A stretch of 64,000 nt of DNA, taken from Marinomonas transparens (GTDB lineage: Bacteria; Pseudomonadota; Gammaproteobacteria; Pseudomonadales; Marinomonadaceae). The notes under the pieces are model-generated. The model worked only from the letters and a program-made list of their open reading frames with translations. It had not been told where the DNA came from and searched no databases. Below, piece by piece: positions 8,436-17,119 of this stretch (the stretch's first letter is position 1; the number at the start of each line of letters is the position of its first letter). The stretch covers positions 17,827 through 81,826 of the forward strand of contig NZ_JAEMNX010000023.1 of the NCBI RefSeq assembly GCF_016463975.1. The letters run 5' to 3'. The translations under genes were made by a program, and so were the position numbers.

Positions 8436-10154
8436 TTAGTAGGCATAAACTTGTTGGTTATATTCATTGGCCCACTGGGTCATTTGCTCTGCACTCATCG
8501 GTTTTGCAATGAAATAGCCTTGCCCAATATGACAACCCATATCGATTAAAGCTTGCTCGTGATCCATGGACTCGATCCCTTCTGCGATTAAATTGTAGCT
8601 AAAGGCCTGACTTAGGGCGACAACACAGGTAACAATAGAGCGATCTTCCTGATTAGATAGAATATTTTTGACAAAACTACGATCTATTTTTAAGGTGTTC
8701 AATGGCAGTTTTTTTAAATAGCTGAGTGATGCGTAACCGGTACCAAAGTCATCTAGAGCCACGCTCACGCCCAATTCACGACAACCTTTTAATATCTCGA
8801 CAGCATTATTAATATCGTGAATCGAAACCGTTTCTAGGACTTCTAACTCGAGTCGTTTGGGGTCTATGTTGGGAGTATGTTGTAGCAATAGATCGAGGCG
8901 CTCTACAAAGCCTTTGCTAAGTAAGTGAGCTGGGGCAATGTTGACACTAACGGTTAGGTTCATATCTTGCCATAGGCAGTTTTGTTTAAGAGCTTCTTGT
9001 AATACCCATTCCCCGATTAATATACCGATGTTTGCGTGTTCTAATGCAGAAGAAAACTCCGCAGGATAGAGTAACCCCAGAGTTGGGTGATTCCAGCGTA
9101 TGAGGGCTTCAACGCCGATCAACTGGTGGTTTATCATGTCTACTTGAGGTTGGTAATGGAGCACAAATTCATTATGGAAGATACCTCTTTCTGCTTCCTG
9201 TAATAAGGCTCTGCGCTGATGTTGGCGCTGTTCTTCTTCTGGATCAAAAAAGAGTACATTATTACTGCCTAGGCCTTTTGCTTGATACATGGTTTGGTCG
9301 GCACGACGTAGTATGGTGTCGGCATCTAAGCTGGTGTTACCCACCATAGCAACACCGACACTGGCTGAGACCTGCACTAAGCTATCATATTCTGTGAGTT
9401 CGATAGGGGCATTGATCTGTCGAATAATACGGTTAAGAAAATAATTACATTCGTCTGTGTTTGACATGTTTTTCAGCAAAAGCACAAACTCATCACCACC
9501 AAGGCGAGCTAGAGTATCACCTCTACGAATGATTTTTTTTAGCCTGTTAGCAATGGTGACTAGCACTAAATCCCCAGTATCATGACCATAATTATCATTG
9601 ATGGGTTTGAAGTTATCTAGATCAAGAAAAGCAACCGCAGCGACTTCAGAATGGGTAATGCTTTGTTGTAATTTTTTCAGTAAAAGGGGGCGACTTGCTA
9701 GCCCTGTTAAGTTGTCATAATGGGCCATATCATGGAGTTTTTTCTCGAGCTCTGCGCGGTGAACGGAGCTTAAAATAGCACGTACTAGTTGCACATCATT
9801 TAATTGGTTCTTTTGTAAATAGTCACTCGCTCCTAGTCGCATTGCTTCCGCTGCTACGTTTTCGCTTCCTAGGCCAGTTATCATGATAACGGCGCAATGG
9901 CTGCCAAGTTTTGTGCGTATCATATTGAGTAAGGAGAGCCCTGAAATTGCTCCTAGACGATAATCTATGATGACGCAGTCATACTCATCTTTGTTGAGGT
10001 AGGTCATTGAGTCTTCGATTGAAGAGGCTTCAGAAATACTGGCGTTAATCTTCGCTTTACGTAGCATGCGCCGTATACGCTCACGATCAACATCGTCATC
10101 GTCAACAATGAGTAATTTTAATGGGGTGTCTTGTAGAACTTCCTTGATAACCAT
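8436..10154 (-). CDS. Response regulator with GGDEF and EAL domains
   Basis: A 572-residue cytoplasmic cyclic-di-GMP enzyme. The receiver domain (12-130) has phosphoacceptor D64 in VIIDYRLG. The GGDEF domain (about 145-305) has an intact LARLGGDEF active site, and the EAL domain (about 318-560) has intact GVEALIRW and the DDFGTGYASL loop. Both catalytic motifs are intact, so it could both make and degrade c-di-GMP, switched by phosphorylation. It is the last gene of a three-gene minus-strand operon after a single-domain receiver and a PAS kinase, 13 nt downstream of the receiver gene. The giant adhesin at the right edge is a plausible distant output but nothing links them directly. Confidence 0.93.
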   Translation of the reverse strand: MVIKEVLQDTPLKLLIVDDDDVDRERIRRMLRKAKINASISEASSIEDSMTYLNKDEYDCVIIDYRLGAISGLSLLNMIRTKLGSHCAVIMITGLGSENVAAEAMRLGASDYLQKNQLNDVQLVRAILSSVHRAELEKKLHDMAHYDNLTGLASRPLLLKKLQQSITHSEVAAVAFLDLDNFKPINDNYGHDTGDLVLVTIANRLKKIIRRGDTLARLGGDEFVLLLKNMSNTDECNYFLNRIIRQINAPIELTEYDSLVQVSASVGVAMVGNTSLDADTILRRADQTMYQAKGLGSNNVLFFDPEEEQRQHQRRALLQEAERGIFHNEFVLHYQPQVDMINHQLIGVEALIRWNHPTLGLLYPAEFSSALEHANIGILIGEWVLQEALKQNCLWQDMNLTVSVNIAPAHLLSKGFVERLDLLLQHTPNIDPKRLELEVLETVSIHDINNAVEILKGCRELGVSVALDDFGTGYASLSYLKKLPLNTLKIDRSFVKNILSNQEDRSIVTCVVALSQAFSYNLIAEGIESMDHEQALIDMGCHIGQGYFIAKPMSAEQMTQWANEYNQQVYAY

Positions 10155-10167
10155 TACTTCTCCTAAG

Positions 10168-10593
10168 CTAGTTAGTTAGCTCAACGGCATTTCTATAGGT
10201 ATTTAATAAACTGGCTAATTTTGCAAACTGCGGCCCAACTGCAGATTTGACCATGTAGCCAGCGACGTTGTTGTGATAAGCGCGGGAGCGGTCATTGTCT
10301 TCATTGGAGGTACTTAAAATAAAAATGACGGTGTTTTTTAGCTTGTTATCATTGCGAACGGCTTCTAGGAACTCGAAACCATTCATTACTGGCATGTTTA
10401 AATCTAATAACACCAAGTAGGGAGCGCGTAGTACTTTATCTGGGTGTTGATGATTCAGAATATCAATGGCGATTTGACCATTTTCAGCCCAGATAAGACC
10501 AATATCTGGTGCGGCTTTCTTAAGGCTACGCATGACGGATTCAGCAGCGACGTCATCATCTTCTACTAGTAATACGGTTAAATTTTTAATCAT
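10168..10593 (-). CDS. Single-domain response regulator (CheY/Rcp1-like)
   Basis: A 141-residue stand-alone receiver. The acidic pocket is LLVEDDDV, the phosphoacceptor Asp is in LVLLDLNMP, and a switch Thr/Ser is in FILSTSNED. The long beta4-alpha4 region with STSNEDND is typical of the Rcp1 group that pairs with phytochrome-like and PAS kinases. It overlaps the upstream kinase by 8 nt, so it is probably its direct partner and the intermediate of a relay toward the GGDEF-EAL protein. Confidence 0.9.
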   Translation of the reverse strand: MIKNLTVLLVEDDDVAAESVMRSLKKAAPDIGLIWAENGQIAIDILNHQHPDKVLRAPYLVLLDLNMPVMNGFEFLEAVRNDNKLKNTVIFILSTSNEDNDRSRAYHNNVAGYMVKSAVGPQFAKLASLLNTYRNAVELTN

Positions 10594-12088
10594 GAGTATC
10601 CTTTCTTAAAAAACGCGGCCACCAAACATGAAAGGTGACTCCTCTTTGATGATGATTAGATTCAACACTGATGCGACCTCCATGGCTTTCTGCTAAGCGT
10701 CGACTAATGGAAAGGCCAATGCCAGTCCCAGTGCTGCCTCGTTCATTGGACGTGGCGGTTTGAAATAGTCGAAAGATACGCTCATAGGCAGCTTCTGGAA
10801 TACCTGGGCCATCATCGCAAATGGAAAAGTGGCAGAGGTTATTCTCGGCACAACAGCGGATTAATATTGTTCCTTGGTCGCTGTCGTGGTGTTTGATGGC
10901 ATTGCTGATTAGGTTACGAATGACAGTTTCAAGTGGTGTCCATGAAGAGACAAGCGTTTTTAATTGGATGTCTCTTTGCAGGGTGATGCCGTCTGGAATA
11001 GATAACAATTCTACAACGTTATCCAGCAGGTGGTTTATATCCACAACTTGCGTATTTGTCGTTGCTTGACCTGCTTTTGCATAGGCTAATAGGTTTTCAA
11101 TCAACTGTTCCATACGCTGAATGCGAATATCGATACGATTAATATTGTTTAATACATCAGGTAAGGTTTCATCGCCTAGGTCTTCTTTAATCCATTCTAG
11201 TAAGTCAGCAATACCTCGCAATGGCGAGCGCAGATCATGGGAAGCCACATAGGTGAATTCCTCTAGTCTGGTGTTGTTTTCACGTAACTCTATTTCCATG
11301 CGCTTACGTTCAGTAATGTCCAATAGAGAGACCAGCACCATGTCTTGGTTATTTTCATCTTCAAAGGGGCTTAGGCCAATTTCCACGGGAAACTCTCGCC
11401 CATCCTTATGCAGTGCTGTCAGATCTCGGCCTACTCCCATCATGCGCACACTGGGGTCTTGATGAAAAGAATGACGTAAACTGTGATGCTTGTGTCGGTA
11501 GCGTTCTGGCAGTAATACTTCCATTGGTTGGTCTAATAATTCGTCTTCACTATAGCCAAAGCAGACGCAAAGTGAGTGGTTCGCTAGACGGATTATGCCT
11601 TTTGAATCAATGGCCAAAACGCCATTTGGAGCCGATTGGATAGAATGCTGAAACATTTTGTTTGCACGCAATCTTGGTGTTAGGTCTATGAGTGTTGCTA
11701 ACACAAGAGGTTGCTCCTGCCCTTGCACAGGGTTTAAGCCAATTTCTATCGGAATTTGTGAACCATCTTTACGCTTGGCGTAAAGCTCTTTTCCCACGCC
11801 CATTTGACGTTTTCTGGGGTTCTTAAAGAATTGGTACATGAGGTTTTTGTGATTCGCTTGGAATTCAGTCGGAAGTAATGACTCTATTTCCATACCGCTT
11901 AATTCTGCGGCTGAATAACCTAGTATGTGGGCGAGTTCATCATTGACTAAGATAATATTGGCGTGAGTATCGACGACCATGGCCCCCATGGGTAAGTAAT
12001 CGATTAATTGGTGTAAAAAAAACACTCTATCGACCGGGTGCTGGTTATCAAAAAGATTTGTACTCTCAGTGGGCTGAGAATGATCCAT
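10586..12088 (-). CDS. Cytoplasmic PAS-PAS sensor histidine kinase
   Basis: A 500-residue kinase with no transmembrane segment. PAS1 lies at about 22-130 and PAS2 at about 143-258; both have the GYSxxEL and LLPERYR/LLPTEFQ pattern. The HisKA domain has phospho-His in YVASHDLRSPLRG, the phytochrome-kinase type, and the HATPase domain has NLISNAIKHH, DDGPGI and GTGIGLSI. The ligand of the PAS pair is unknown (redox, gas or small molecule). It is the first gene of the kinase-receiver-GGDEF/EAL operon. A 17-bp inverted repeat lies about 75 bp upstream. Confidence 0.9.
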   Translation of the reverse strand: MDHSQPTESTNLFDNQHPVDRVFFLHQLIDYLPMGAMVVDTHANIILVNDELAHILGYSAAELSGMEIESLLPTEFQANHKNLMYQFFKNPRKRQMGVGKELYAKRKDGSQIPIEIGLNPVQGQEQPLVLATLIDLTPRLRANKMFQHSIQSAPNGVLAIDSKGIIRLANHSLCVCFGYSEDELLDQPMEVLLPERYRHKHHSLRHSFHQDPSVRMMGVGRDLTALHKDGREFPVEIGLSPFEDENNQDMVLVSLLDITERKRMEIELRENNTRLEEFTYVASHDLRSPLRGIADLLEWIKEDLGDETLPDVLNNINRIDIRIQRMEQLIENLLAYAKAGQATTNTQVVDINHLLDNVVELLSIPDGITLQRDIQLKTLVSSWTPLETVIRNLISNAIKHHDSDQGTILIRCCAENNLCHFSICDDGPGIPEAAYERIFRLFQTATSNERGSTGTGIGLSISRRLAESHGGRISVESNHHQRGVTFHVWWPRFLRKDTHD

Positions 12089-12160
12089 TAATCTATTCCA
12101 TTAAAAAGAAGTCTTCATAATGGATAGACTAGTCGCTAGGTAACATCAAATTATCGAGCG

Positions 12161-12216
12161 ATAAGATTTGTTAATAATAGTATCTTCTCTCGCTTACGTT
12201 TATTAACAAATCTTAT
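12161..12216. repeat. Perfect 17-bp inverted repeat
   Basis: The arms ATAAGATTTGTTAATAA and its exact complement are separated by 22 nt. It lies between the 3' end of the TraB/GumN-like gene and the 5' end of the kinase operon. There is no T tract, so it is not a classic terminator; it may be an mRNA 3'-end stem or an operator for the kinase operon. Confidence 0.7.
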
Positions 12217-12228
12217 AGAGCAGGAGGG

Positions 12229-13086
12229 TTAAAGTTTTTCGATTTTGTAGCCACTTGCGGTGAGTTGAGTCAAAATGCTGTCTGGGCCTGCTAGGTGCAT
12301 AGTACCAACCATAATGAATTCAACCGTTTTATCATCTAACATGCTTTTAATATGAGGCATCCAGTTGTTATTTCGGTCAACTAAAAGTGCTTGATAAATT
12401 TCAGGGTAATCGACGCTAAAATCTTTTATGCCGACTTCTGCCATGGCTTCTATGTTTCCTTCGCGCCAGTTCTTACGTAGTGAGACCATGGTTTCTGGTA
12501 GTTCTCTAATATCTTGTAACGCATAGTCAATCATGGCGCTTTCATCTTGGGAATTCAGGTCTGCGAGCATTTGTATTTGTGCGTCAGGCTCTTCTAGCCA
12601 AGTTTGCTCTTTGTTATCCTGAAGGGCTTTATTGGAATAAAACTCATCGACTCCTTCACTGGTAAAACCTAAGCGTTTGAGCTCTATTAATCCTAAAGAA
12701 AGGGCAATAGAGCTGGGTTTTAAATGTTGTATGGCAACCGCAGGGATATTGCGTTCTCGTAAATATTGCTCAAGTGCGGAGTAGGTATTTGGATTAAGTA
12801 CTTGCTTGACTGTCGTGCCGTCTGAGTAAGAGAGTTTCATCATCATCTTTTGCCGAAAGGCTCGAGAGTGAAGGGTAATAATATCGGTTTCGAAAACGAC
12901 TTTATCAGCAGCTTGGTAAGCTTCTTCATATTGTGTTGGCAGCGGATAATCTTCTGGACTGAGAGTATGGATGGTGCCACCGATATAAAGTGTATGCTGA
13001 TCTGAGCTCACCTTCCAGACTGAGGCGGCTTGGGTTTGAAGTGCAGCAGTGGCTAGTAGCAACAAACTACATTGTTTAATAAGCAT
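12229..13086 (-). CDS. TraB/GumN family protein (YbaP-like)
   Basis: A 285-residue exported protein with signal peptide MLIKQCSLLLLATAALQTQA. Two hallmark family motifs are present: an N-terminal GGTIHTLSPEDYPLP (about residues 36-50) and a C-terminal VGTMHLAGPDSIL (about 260-272). They resemble the paired GxxH metal-site motifs proposed for this metallopeptidase-like fold. The exact function is not established. It is a single gene, divergent from the MAPEG gene. Confidence 0.85.
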   Translation of the reverse strand: MLIKQCSLLLLATAALQTQAASVWKVSSDQHTLYIGGTIHTLSPEDYPLPTQYEEAYQAADKVVFETDIITLHSRAFRQKMMMKLSYSDGTTVKQVLNPNTYSALEQYLRERNIPAVAIQHLKPSSIALSLGLIELKRLGFTSEGVDEFYSNKALQDNKEQTWLEEPDAQIQMLADLNSQDESAMIDYALQDIRELPETMVSLRKNWREGNIEAMAEVGIKDFSVDYPEIYQALLVDRNNNWMPHIKSMLDDKTVEFIMVGTMHLAGPDSILTQLTASGYKIEKL

Positions 13087-13375
13087 TAAATTAATCCGAA
13101 TCTATATTGGTCTATCAGCGAAAGACCAAGCATAACTTGTCTATCTTGGGTTGGGCAATGTATGAAACGACACTTGCATTGTTTATCCTGAAAGATCTAA
13201 TTTTTATCGTATTTCATTACAATATAAAGGGGTTTTAGGGCCATGGGGGGATTTCTCAAGTTATATAATTTGCATTTGCTAACAAATTCACAGTGTCGGG
13301 CCTTATTTCGGTGTCTAAGGGGTGACCTTTCTGAGACCATTGAACAAATATGATAACGATAAATAGGAAGGAAAA

Positions 13376-13768
13376 ATGATTACAGCTTTATATGCCTCAA
13401 TATTAGCGATTTGGATCTGTTGGTTGGTGATTCAAGTGGTGAAAGCGCGCTATAAACATAAAGTGATATTAGGTGATGGTGGTGTCGATGAGTTGCTAAT
13501 AGCAAGGTCTGCGCATGCTAATGCAGTGGAAACCACTCCTCTTGTCATGATTTTACTTTTTAGCTTTGAATTTAATGGCGGCAACTTTTGGTTAGTGAAT
13601 CTATTTGGCGTTGTTTTTGTCGTCGCTCGCTTGCTTCATAGTAAAGGTATTTTGTCTCAGACCATAAAATATCGCCGATTGGGTATGCAAACGACACTGG
13701 CTGTTATTTTGGCGCTGGTGGTTGGCAACTTGATTTGCTTACCCTACCAAGAATTTCTTAATTTTTAA
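13376..13768 (+). CDS. MAPEG family membrane protein
   Basis: A 130-residue integral membrane protein with four hydrophobic segments. It has the MAPEG signature: an ARSAHANAVETTPL segment after TM1 (about residues 45-58) and an ARLLHSKGI motif (about 85-93). The family includes glutathione-dependent membrane transferases and bacterial YecN-like proteins. The substrate is unknown. The start has a strong AGGAAGG site. It is followed closely by the small hypothetical gene at 13810. Confidence 0.88.
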   Translation: MITALYASILAIWICWLVIQVVKARYKHKVILGDGGVDELLIARSAHANAVETTPLVMILLFSFEFNGGNFWLVNLFGVVFVVARLLHSKGILSQTIKYRRLGMQTTLAVILALVVGNLICLPYQEFLNF

Positions 13769-13809
13769 AAGTATTGAGTACTGACACTTCATTTATTTTA
13801 GGAAAAAAC

Positions 13810-14094
13810 ATGAATTTAGATAAAGCGAAAAAGCGTATCGCTAAGAAAGTTAAAATGGGTTTTAAAGGTTTTCCGCAGTTATCCTTCGCTTACTATGGTG
13901 AAACGGCAGATAAGGCGACCGAAGTGGTGGTGACCTTCACCTTAGATGAAGACGCCGAGCCCCAAGAGCAACGCTTCTCTGGGGAAAATGATGTACGTGA
14001 AGATGAAGTGATTCAATCGGCTTTGGTAAAAATAATGGAACGTACCGATGCCAAAAGCCTATTGGAAGTGGAAGGTGTTGCTTTGTTAGGTTGA
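13810..14094 (+). CDS. Conserved-looking hypothetical protein
   Basis: A 94-residue soluble protein with a Lys-rich N-terminus (MNLDKAKKRIAKKVKMGFKGFPQ) and a YYGET..ATEVVVTFTLDEDAE beta-like stretch. Its acidic C-terminal half ends KSLLEVEGVALLG. I do not recognise a named family. The ATG at 13810 is preferred (AGGAAAAAAC upstream); an in-frame TTG at 13774 would extend it by 12 residues. It is 41 nt after the MAPEG gene and probably co-transcribed. Confidence 0.65.
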   Translation: MNLDKAKKRIAKKVKMGFKGFPQLSFAYYGETADKATEVVVTFTLDEDAEPQEQRFSGENDVREDEVIQSALVKIMERTDAKSLLEVEGVALLG

Positions 14095-14243
14095 TTTGCT
14101 TTTTGGTCTAAAGCGTTGGAGATGGTTATGAGATGGATCGTTGTGAAAGAACCGCAACGTGGAAATGATTACTGAGTCGTCGTTGCTGCTGGAGCAAAAG
14201 GACTTATTTGCACCTTATCTAACACCTTGATGGCGATATTCAT

Positions 14244-14265
14244 ACCCGCTACGGCGGGTTTTTTT
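14244..14265 (+). terminator. Rho-independent terminator
   Basis: A hairpin ACCCGC-TACG-GCGGGT followed by seven T. It ends the MAPEG/hypothetical transcript about 150 nt after the last stop. The long 3' tail between stop and terminator contains no supported gene. Confidence 0.85.
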
Positions 14266-14618
14266 ATGCGGATGGTATCACTTTTTAGGTAAGCTTTGTT
14301 TTGGCTGGGGAAGGGCGGGAATATCTTAAATATTTCAATTTGGTTAATGAAATAGGCAAGAAAAGTTAATTCGTCAATGTGTGGTTAATCTTTATACAGA
14401 AACGCGCTTTTGGAGGGTAATTCGCGACCATTTTTTGTAAAAATGGTGGTAGCATTGCGCGCTTCGTATCTAGTGTTGATCCCATGACGCTCGGTTATTT
14501 GTGTTCTATTGGACGAATAATGTGGGGCGTATTTGATCTGTTTTAACTGGCTGACGATAGGGTGTTGCTAAATTCAGCATCCGAGTTGGCCCATTGTAAG
14601 AAAGATGTTGTCTGCTTT
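14266..14618. promoter_or_regulatory. Upstream region of the sugar symporter with a 9-bp palindrome
   Basis: This gap of about 350 bp has no supported gene. It contains a perfect inverted repeat at 14427-14447 (ACCATTTTT / AAAAATGGT around a 3-nt spacer), a plausible operator for a sugar-responsive repressor or a weak hairpin. No T tract suggests termination, so an operator is the simpler reading. Confidence 0.5.
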
Positions 14619-15932
14619 ATGAAAAATCAAAATACAGCCTCCCAAAAAACTATGTCCTCTTCGTTCGTCTACCCAAATATGAGATTGGCTTTTGTGCTGC
14701 TCATTACCTGTTTTGCGGCCTGGGGCGTTGCCGCTAATATGACGGACCCGCTTGTAAAAGTATTCAGTAAAATTTTTACTATGAGCACCTTAGAGTCGGC
14801 CCTAGTACAGTTTGCCTATTATGGTGCGTATTTTTGCTTGGCGTTACCAGCGGCATTTATTAATGCTCGATACTCTTATAAGGCAGGAGTATTAACCGGA
14901 CTTGGCTTGGCCATTTTAGGGGCGTTTACCTTTTACCCTGCGAGTGTTTCCATGACCTATGGCTTTTTCTTAGTCGCCTTATTTATTCTAGCCGCGGGCT
15001 TGTCTATTTTAGAAACCTCTGCCAACCCTTTTGTCATGACCATGGGGCCAGAAAGCAGTGGCACACGTCGTTTGAATCTGGCGCAAGCTTTTAACCCTGT
15101 GGGGACTAATCTTGGTGTATTTTTAGCCGCGACCTTGATTTTGCCTAATTTGAATCCCGCAACAGCGGAGCAAAGAGCAAGCATGGCGCCAGACATGTTA
15201 AGAAGTATTCAAACCATGGAATTGAAAGCTGTAATGACGCCCTATGTGGGCATGGCTTTTGTTCTGGTGATTATTTGGTTGCTGATCTTTTTAATGCGTT
15301 TGCCTAAGTCACAGGTGGATGCTGGGGTGACAGGTGTTAAACCGGTTCCGGAGATTGACTTTGTGGCTATTTTTCGACGCTTAATAGCAAAAGGTCAGTA
15401 TCGTTGGGGGGTTGTCGCGCAGTTTTTTAATGTGGCTGCACAAACTTGTACTTGGACTTTCACCATTCAATATGTGCAGAAAACCTTGGGTGGGAGCGAG
15501 GTAAATGCTTCCGATTACCTGCAATATAGCTTGATTATCTTTTTGGTATCGCGCTTTGTGATGACGTGGTTGATGGGCTTTTTTCGTCCCGCTGTGTTGT
15601 TAGCCATATTGGCCTTGATGGGCAGCTTACTGTGTTTATACGCGGCTCTTGTACCAGGTCTTTCCGGTATTTGGGCTATTGTTGCTGTGTCGGCTTGTTT
15701 GTCATTGATGTTCCCAACTATATACGGCATTGCTTTGAATGGTTTAGGTCAAGACACCAAATTTGGCTCCGCGGGCTTGGTGATGGCAATTCTTGGTGGC
15801 GCGATTATGCCCTTAGTACAGGGGGCCGTTATTGACGTTTATGGTGAAGTGGTTTCTTATGTGGTGCCTGCGATATGCTTTTTGGTGGTGGCAGGTTATG
15901 GCTTTTTTACCATGAAAAAGGCGCAATATTAA
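14619..15932 (+). CDS. FucP-type MFS sugar:proton symporter
   Basis: An inner-membrane 12-TM transporter of the FucP (fucose/glucose/galactose) branch of the MFS. Family marks are an N-terminal ..WGVAANMTDPLVK (about residues 27-39), the ILETSANPF motif in TM5 and the RRLNLAQAFNPVGTNLG segment. The start is uncertain: ATG 14619 gives 437 residues and a short N-tail, ATG 14562 or 14652 are alternatives, and none has a clear ribosome binding site. No sugar catabolic gene adjoins it, so the substrate is unknown. A terminator follows 38 nt after the stop. Confidence 0.85.
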   Translation: MKNQNTASQKTMSSSFVYPNMRLAFVLLITCFAAWGVAANMTDPLVKVFSKIFTMSTLESALVQFAYYGAYFCLALPAAFINARYSYKAGVLTGLGLAILGAFTFYPASVSMTYGFFLVALFILAAGLSILETSANPFVMTMGPESSGTRRLNLAQAFNPVGTNLGVFLAATLILPNLNPATAEQRASMAPDMLRSIQTMELKAVMTPYVGMAFVLVIIWLLIFLMRLPKSQVDAGVTGVKPVPEIDFVAIFRRLIAKGQYRWGVVAQFFNVAAQTCTWTFTIQYVQKTLGGSEVNASDYLQYSLIIFLVSRFVMTWLMGFFRPAVLLAILALMGSLLCLYAALVPGLSGIWAIVAVSACLSLMFPTIYGIALNGLGQDTKFGSAGLVMAILGGAIMPLVQGAVIDVYGEVVSYVVPAICFLVVAGYGFFTMKKAQY

Positions 15933-15969
15933 GGCGACGACGCTACTCAGTCTTTAGGCTAGAAAAGAA

Positions 15970-15996
15970 AGCTCTACATTTGTAGGGCTTTTTTTA
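15970..15996 (+). terminator. Rho-independent terminator
   Basis: 8-bp arms (AGCTCTAC / GTAGGGCT with one G-T pair) followed by a T tract, downstream of the sugar symporter. Confidence 0.85.
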
Positions 15997-16186
15997 TTCG
16001 TCAAGTTTAGTGTGTGAATCGAGAGGGTAAACTTATTGTTTATCCTTATAAAAGTAGGAAAGGGGGTATTTTTAAGGCATTCGGTAGTTAAACTATGAGG
16101 TTCTTTTAGGTAATGGACAAATGATTGAGAAAAGTAGATATAATCGCTTCGCTTTTAGTTGGTCGTTATTTTTCTAAGGATTTGTT

Positions 16187-17119
16187 GTGTCTAATGTCTC
16201 TTCAGAGTGGTTTACCCGTCGTTCTACGGTTTTTAGCCTCGCTATTTTATGTACCCTACTGTGGGGAAGCTCTTATCCTGCGATTAAGACAGGTTATCGT
16301 TTATTAGAAATTCCTTCTGATGATGTGCCTTCGATGATGGTGTTTGCTGGCATGCGTTTCCTGTTGGCGGGTATTTTCTTGCTGGTATTGATGCGTTTGA
16401 TCGGTCGACCCAATATAGCGATGAGTTGGAAAAATGTGCGTCAATTGACAATATTAGGCATCACCCAGACCAGTCTACAATATGTATTTTTCTATATTGG
16501 AATCGCGTTCGCTACAGGTGTAAAAGCATCGATTATGAATGCCACTGGGACTTTCTTTAGCGTTATTTTGGCGCACTGTATTTATCAGAACGACAAATTG
16601 AACCAGCGTAAAATACTGGGTTGTATCGTTGGTTTTGCGGGTGTGTTCATTGTCAATTTTAGTGACTCATTACTGACCATCGATTTTGCTCTAAAAGGCG
16701 AAGGCGCGATTGTGATGGCGGCCTTTATTTTGGCAGCAGGCTCCATTTACGGTAAGAAGGTGTCGCAACATATGGATGCCATGCAGATGACGGCTTGGCA
16801 GTTGAGTATTGGTGGTGTAGCACTACTGGTTGCAGGTTTTGCTTTTGGTGGTCAGCCGGGGCATTTTGATACTAGCTCTGTATTATTGTTGATGTATTTG
16901 GCGCTGTTGTCGTCTATTGCGTTTGCCCTATGGAGTTTATTGCTGAAATACAATCCAGTCGGCATGATCACTATTTTTAATTTTTTAATTCCTGTTTTTG
17001 GCACCATGCTATCGGCCTTGTTTTTAGGCGAAACCATTTTGGAATGGAAATATTTAATCGCTCTAATATTAGTCTGTAGCGGTATTTATTTAGTTACTCG
17101 AGTGAAGGTTCGTTACTGA
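16187..17119 (+). CDS. EamA/DMT-family transporter
   Basis: A 310-residue inner-membrane protein with about ten hydrophobic helices arranged as two EamA repeats. The first has LLWGSSYPAIKTGY (about residues 20-33) and the second LSSIAFALWSLLLKY followed by IPVFGTMLSALFLGE. These proteins export amino acids, purines or other small metabolites; the substrate is not predictable. The start is GTG 16187, with TAAGGA 6 nt upstream. The 3' end overlaps the convergent MFS gene by 30 bp. Confidence 0.85.
   Translation: MSNVSSEWFTRRSTVFSLAILCTLLWGSSYPAIKTGYRLLEIPSDDVPSMMVFAGMRFLLAGIFLLVLMRLIGRPNIAMSWKNVRQLTILGITQTSLQYVFFYIGIAFATGVKASIMNATGTFFSVILAHCIYQNDKLNQRKILGCIVGFAGVFIVNFSDSLLTIDFALKGEGAIVMAAFILAAGSIYGKKVSQHMDAMQMTAWQLSIGGVALLVAGFAFGGQPGHFDTSSVLLLMYLALLSSIAFALWSLLLKYNPVGMITIFNFLIPVFGTMLSALFLGETILEWKYLIALILVCSGIYLVTRVKVRY

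Noticed and set aside
14095..14243. Small gene or regulatory RNA between 14095 and the terminator at 14244
   Set aside because: Only a 15-codon frame (MRWIVVKEPQRGNDY) and no promoter-like sequence could be seen; it is probably the 3' tail of the upstream transcript.
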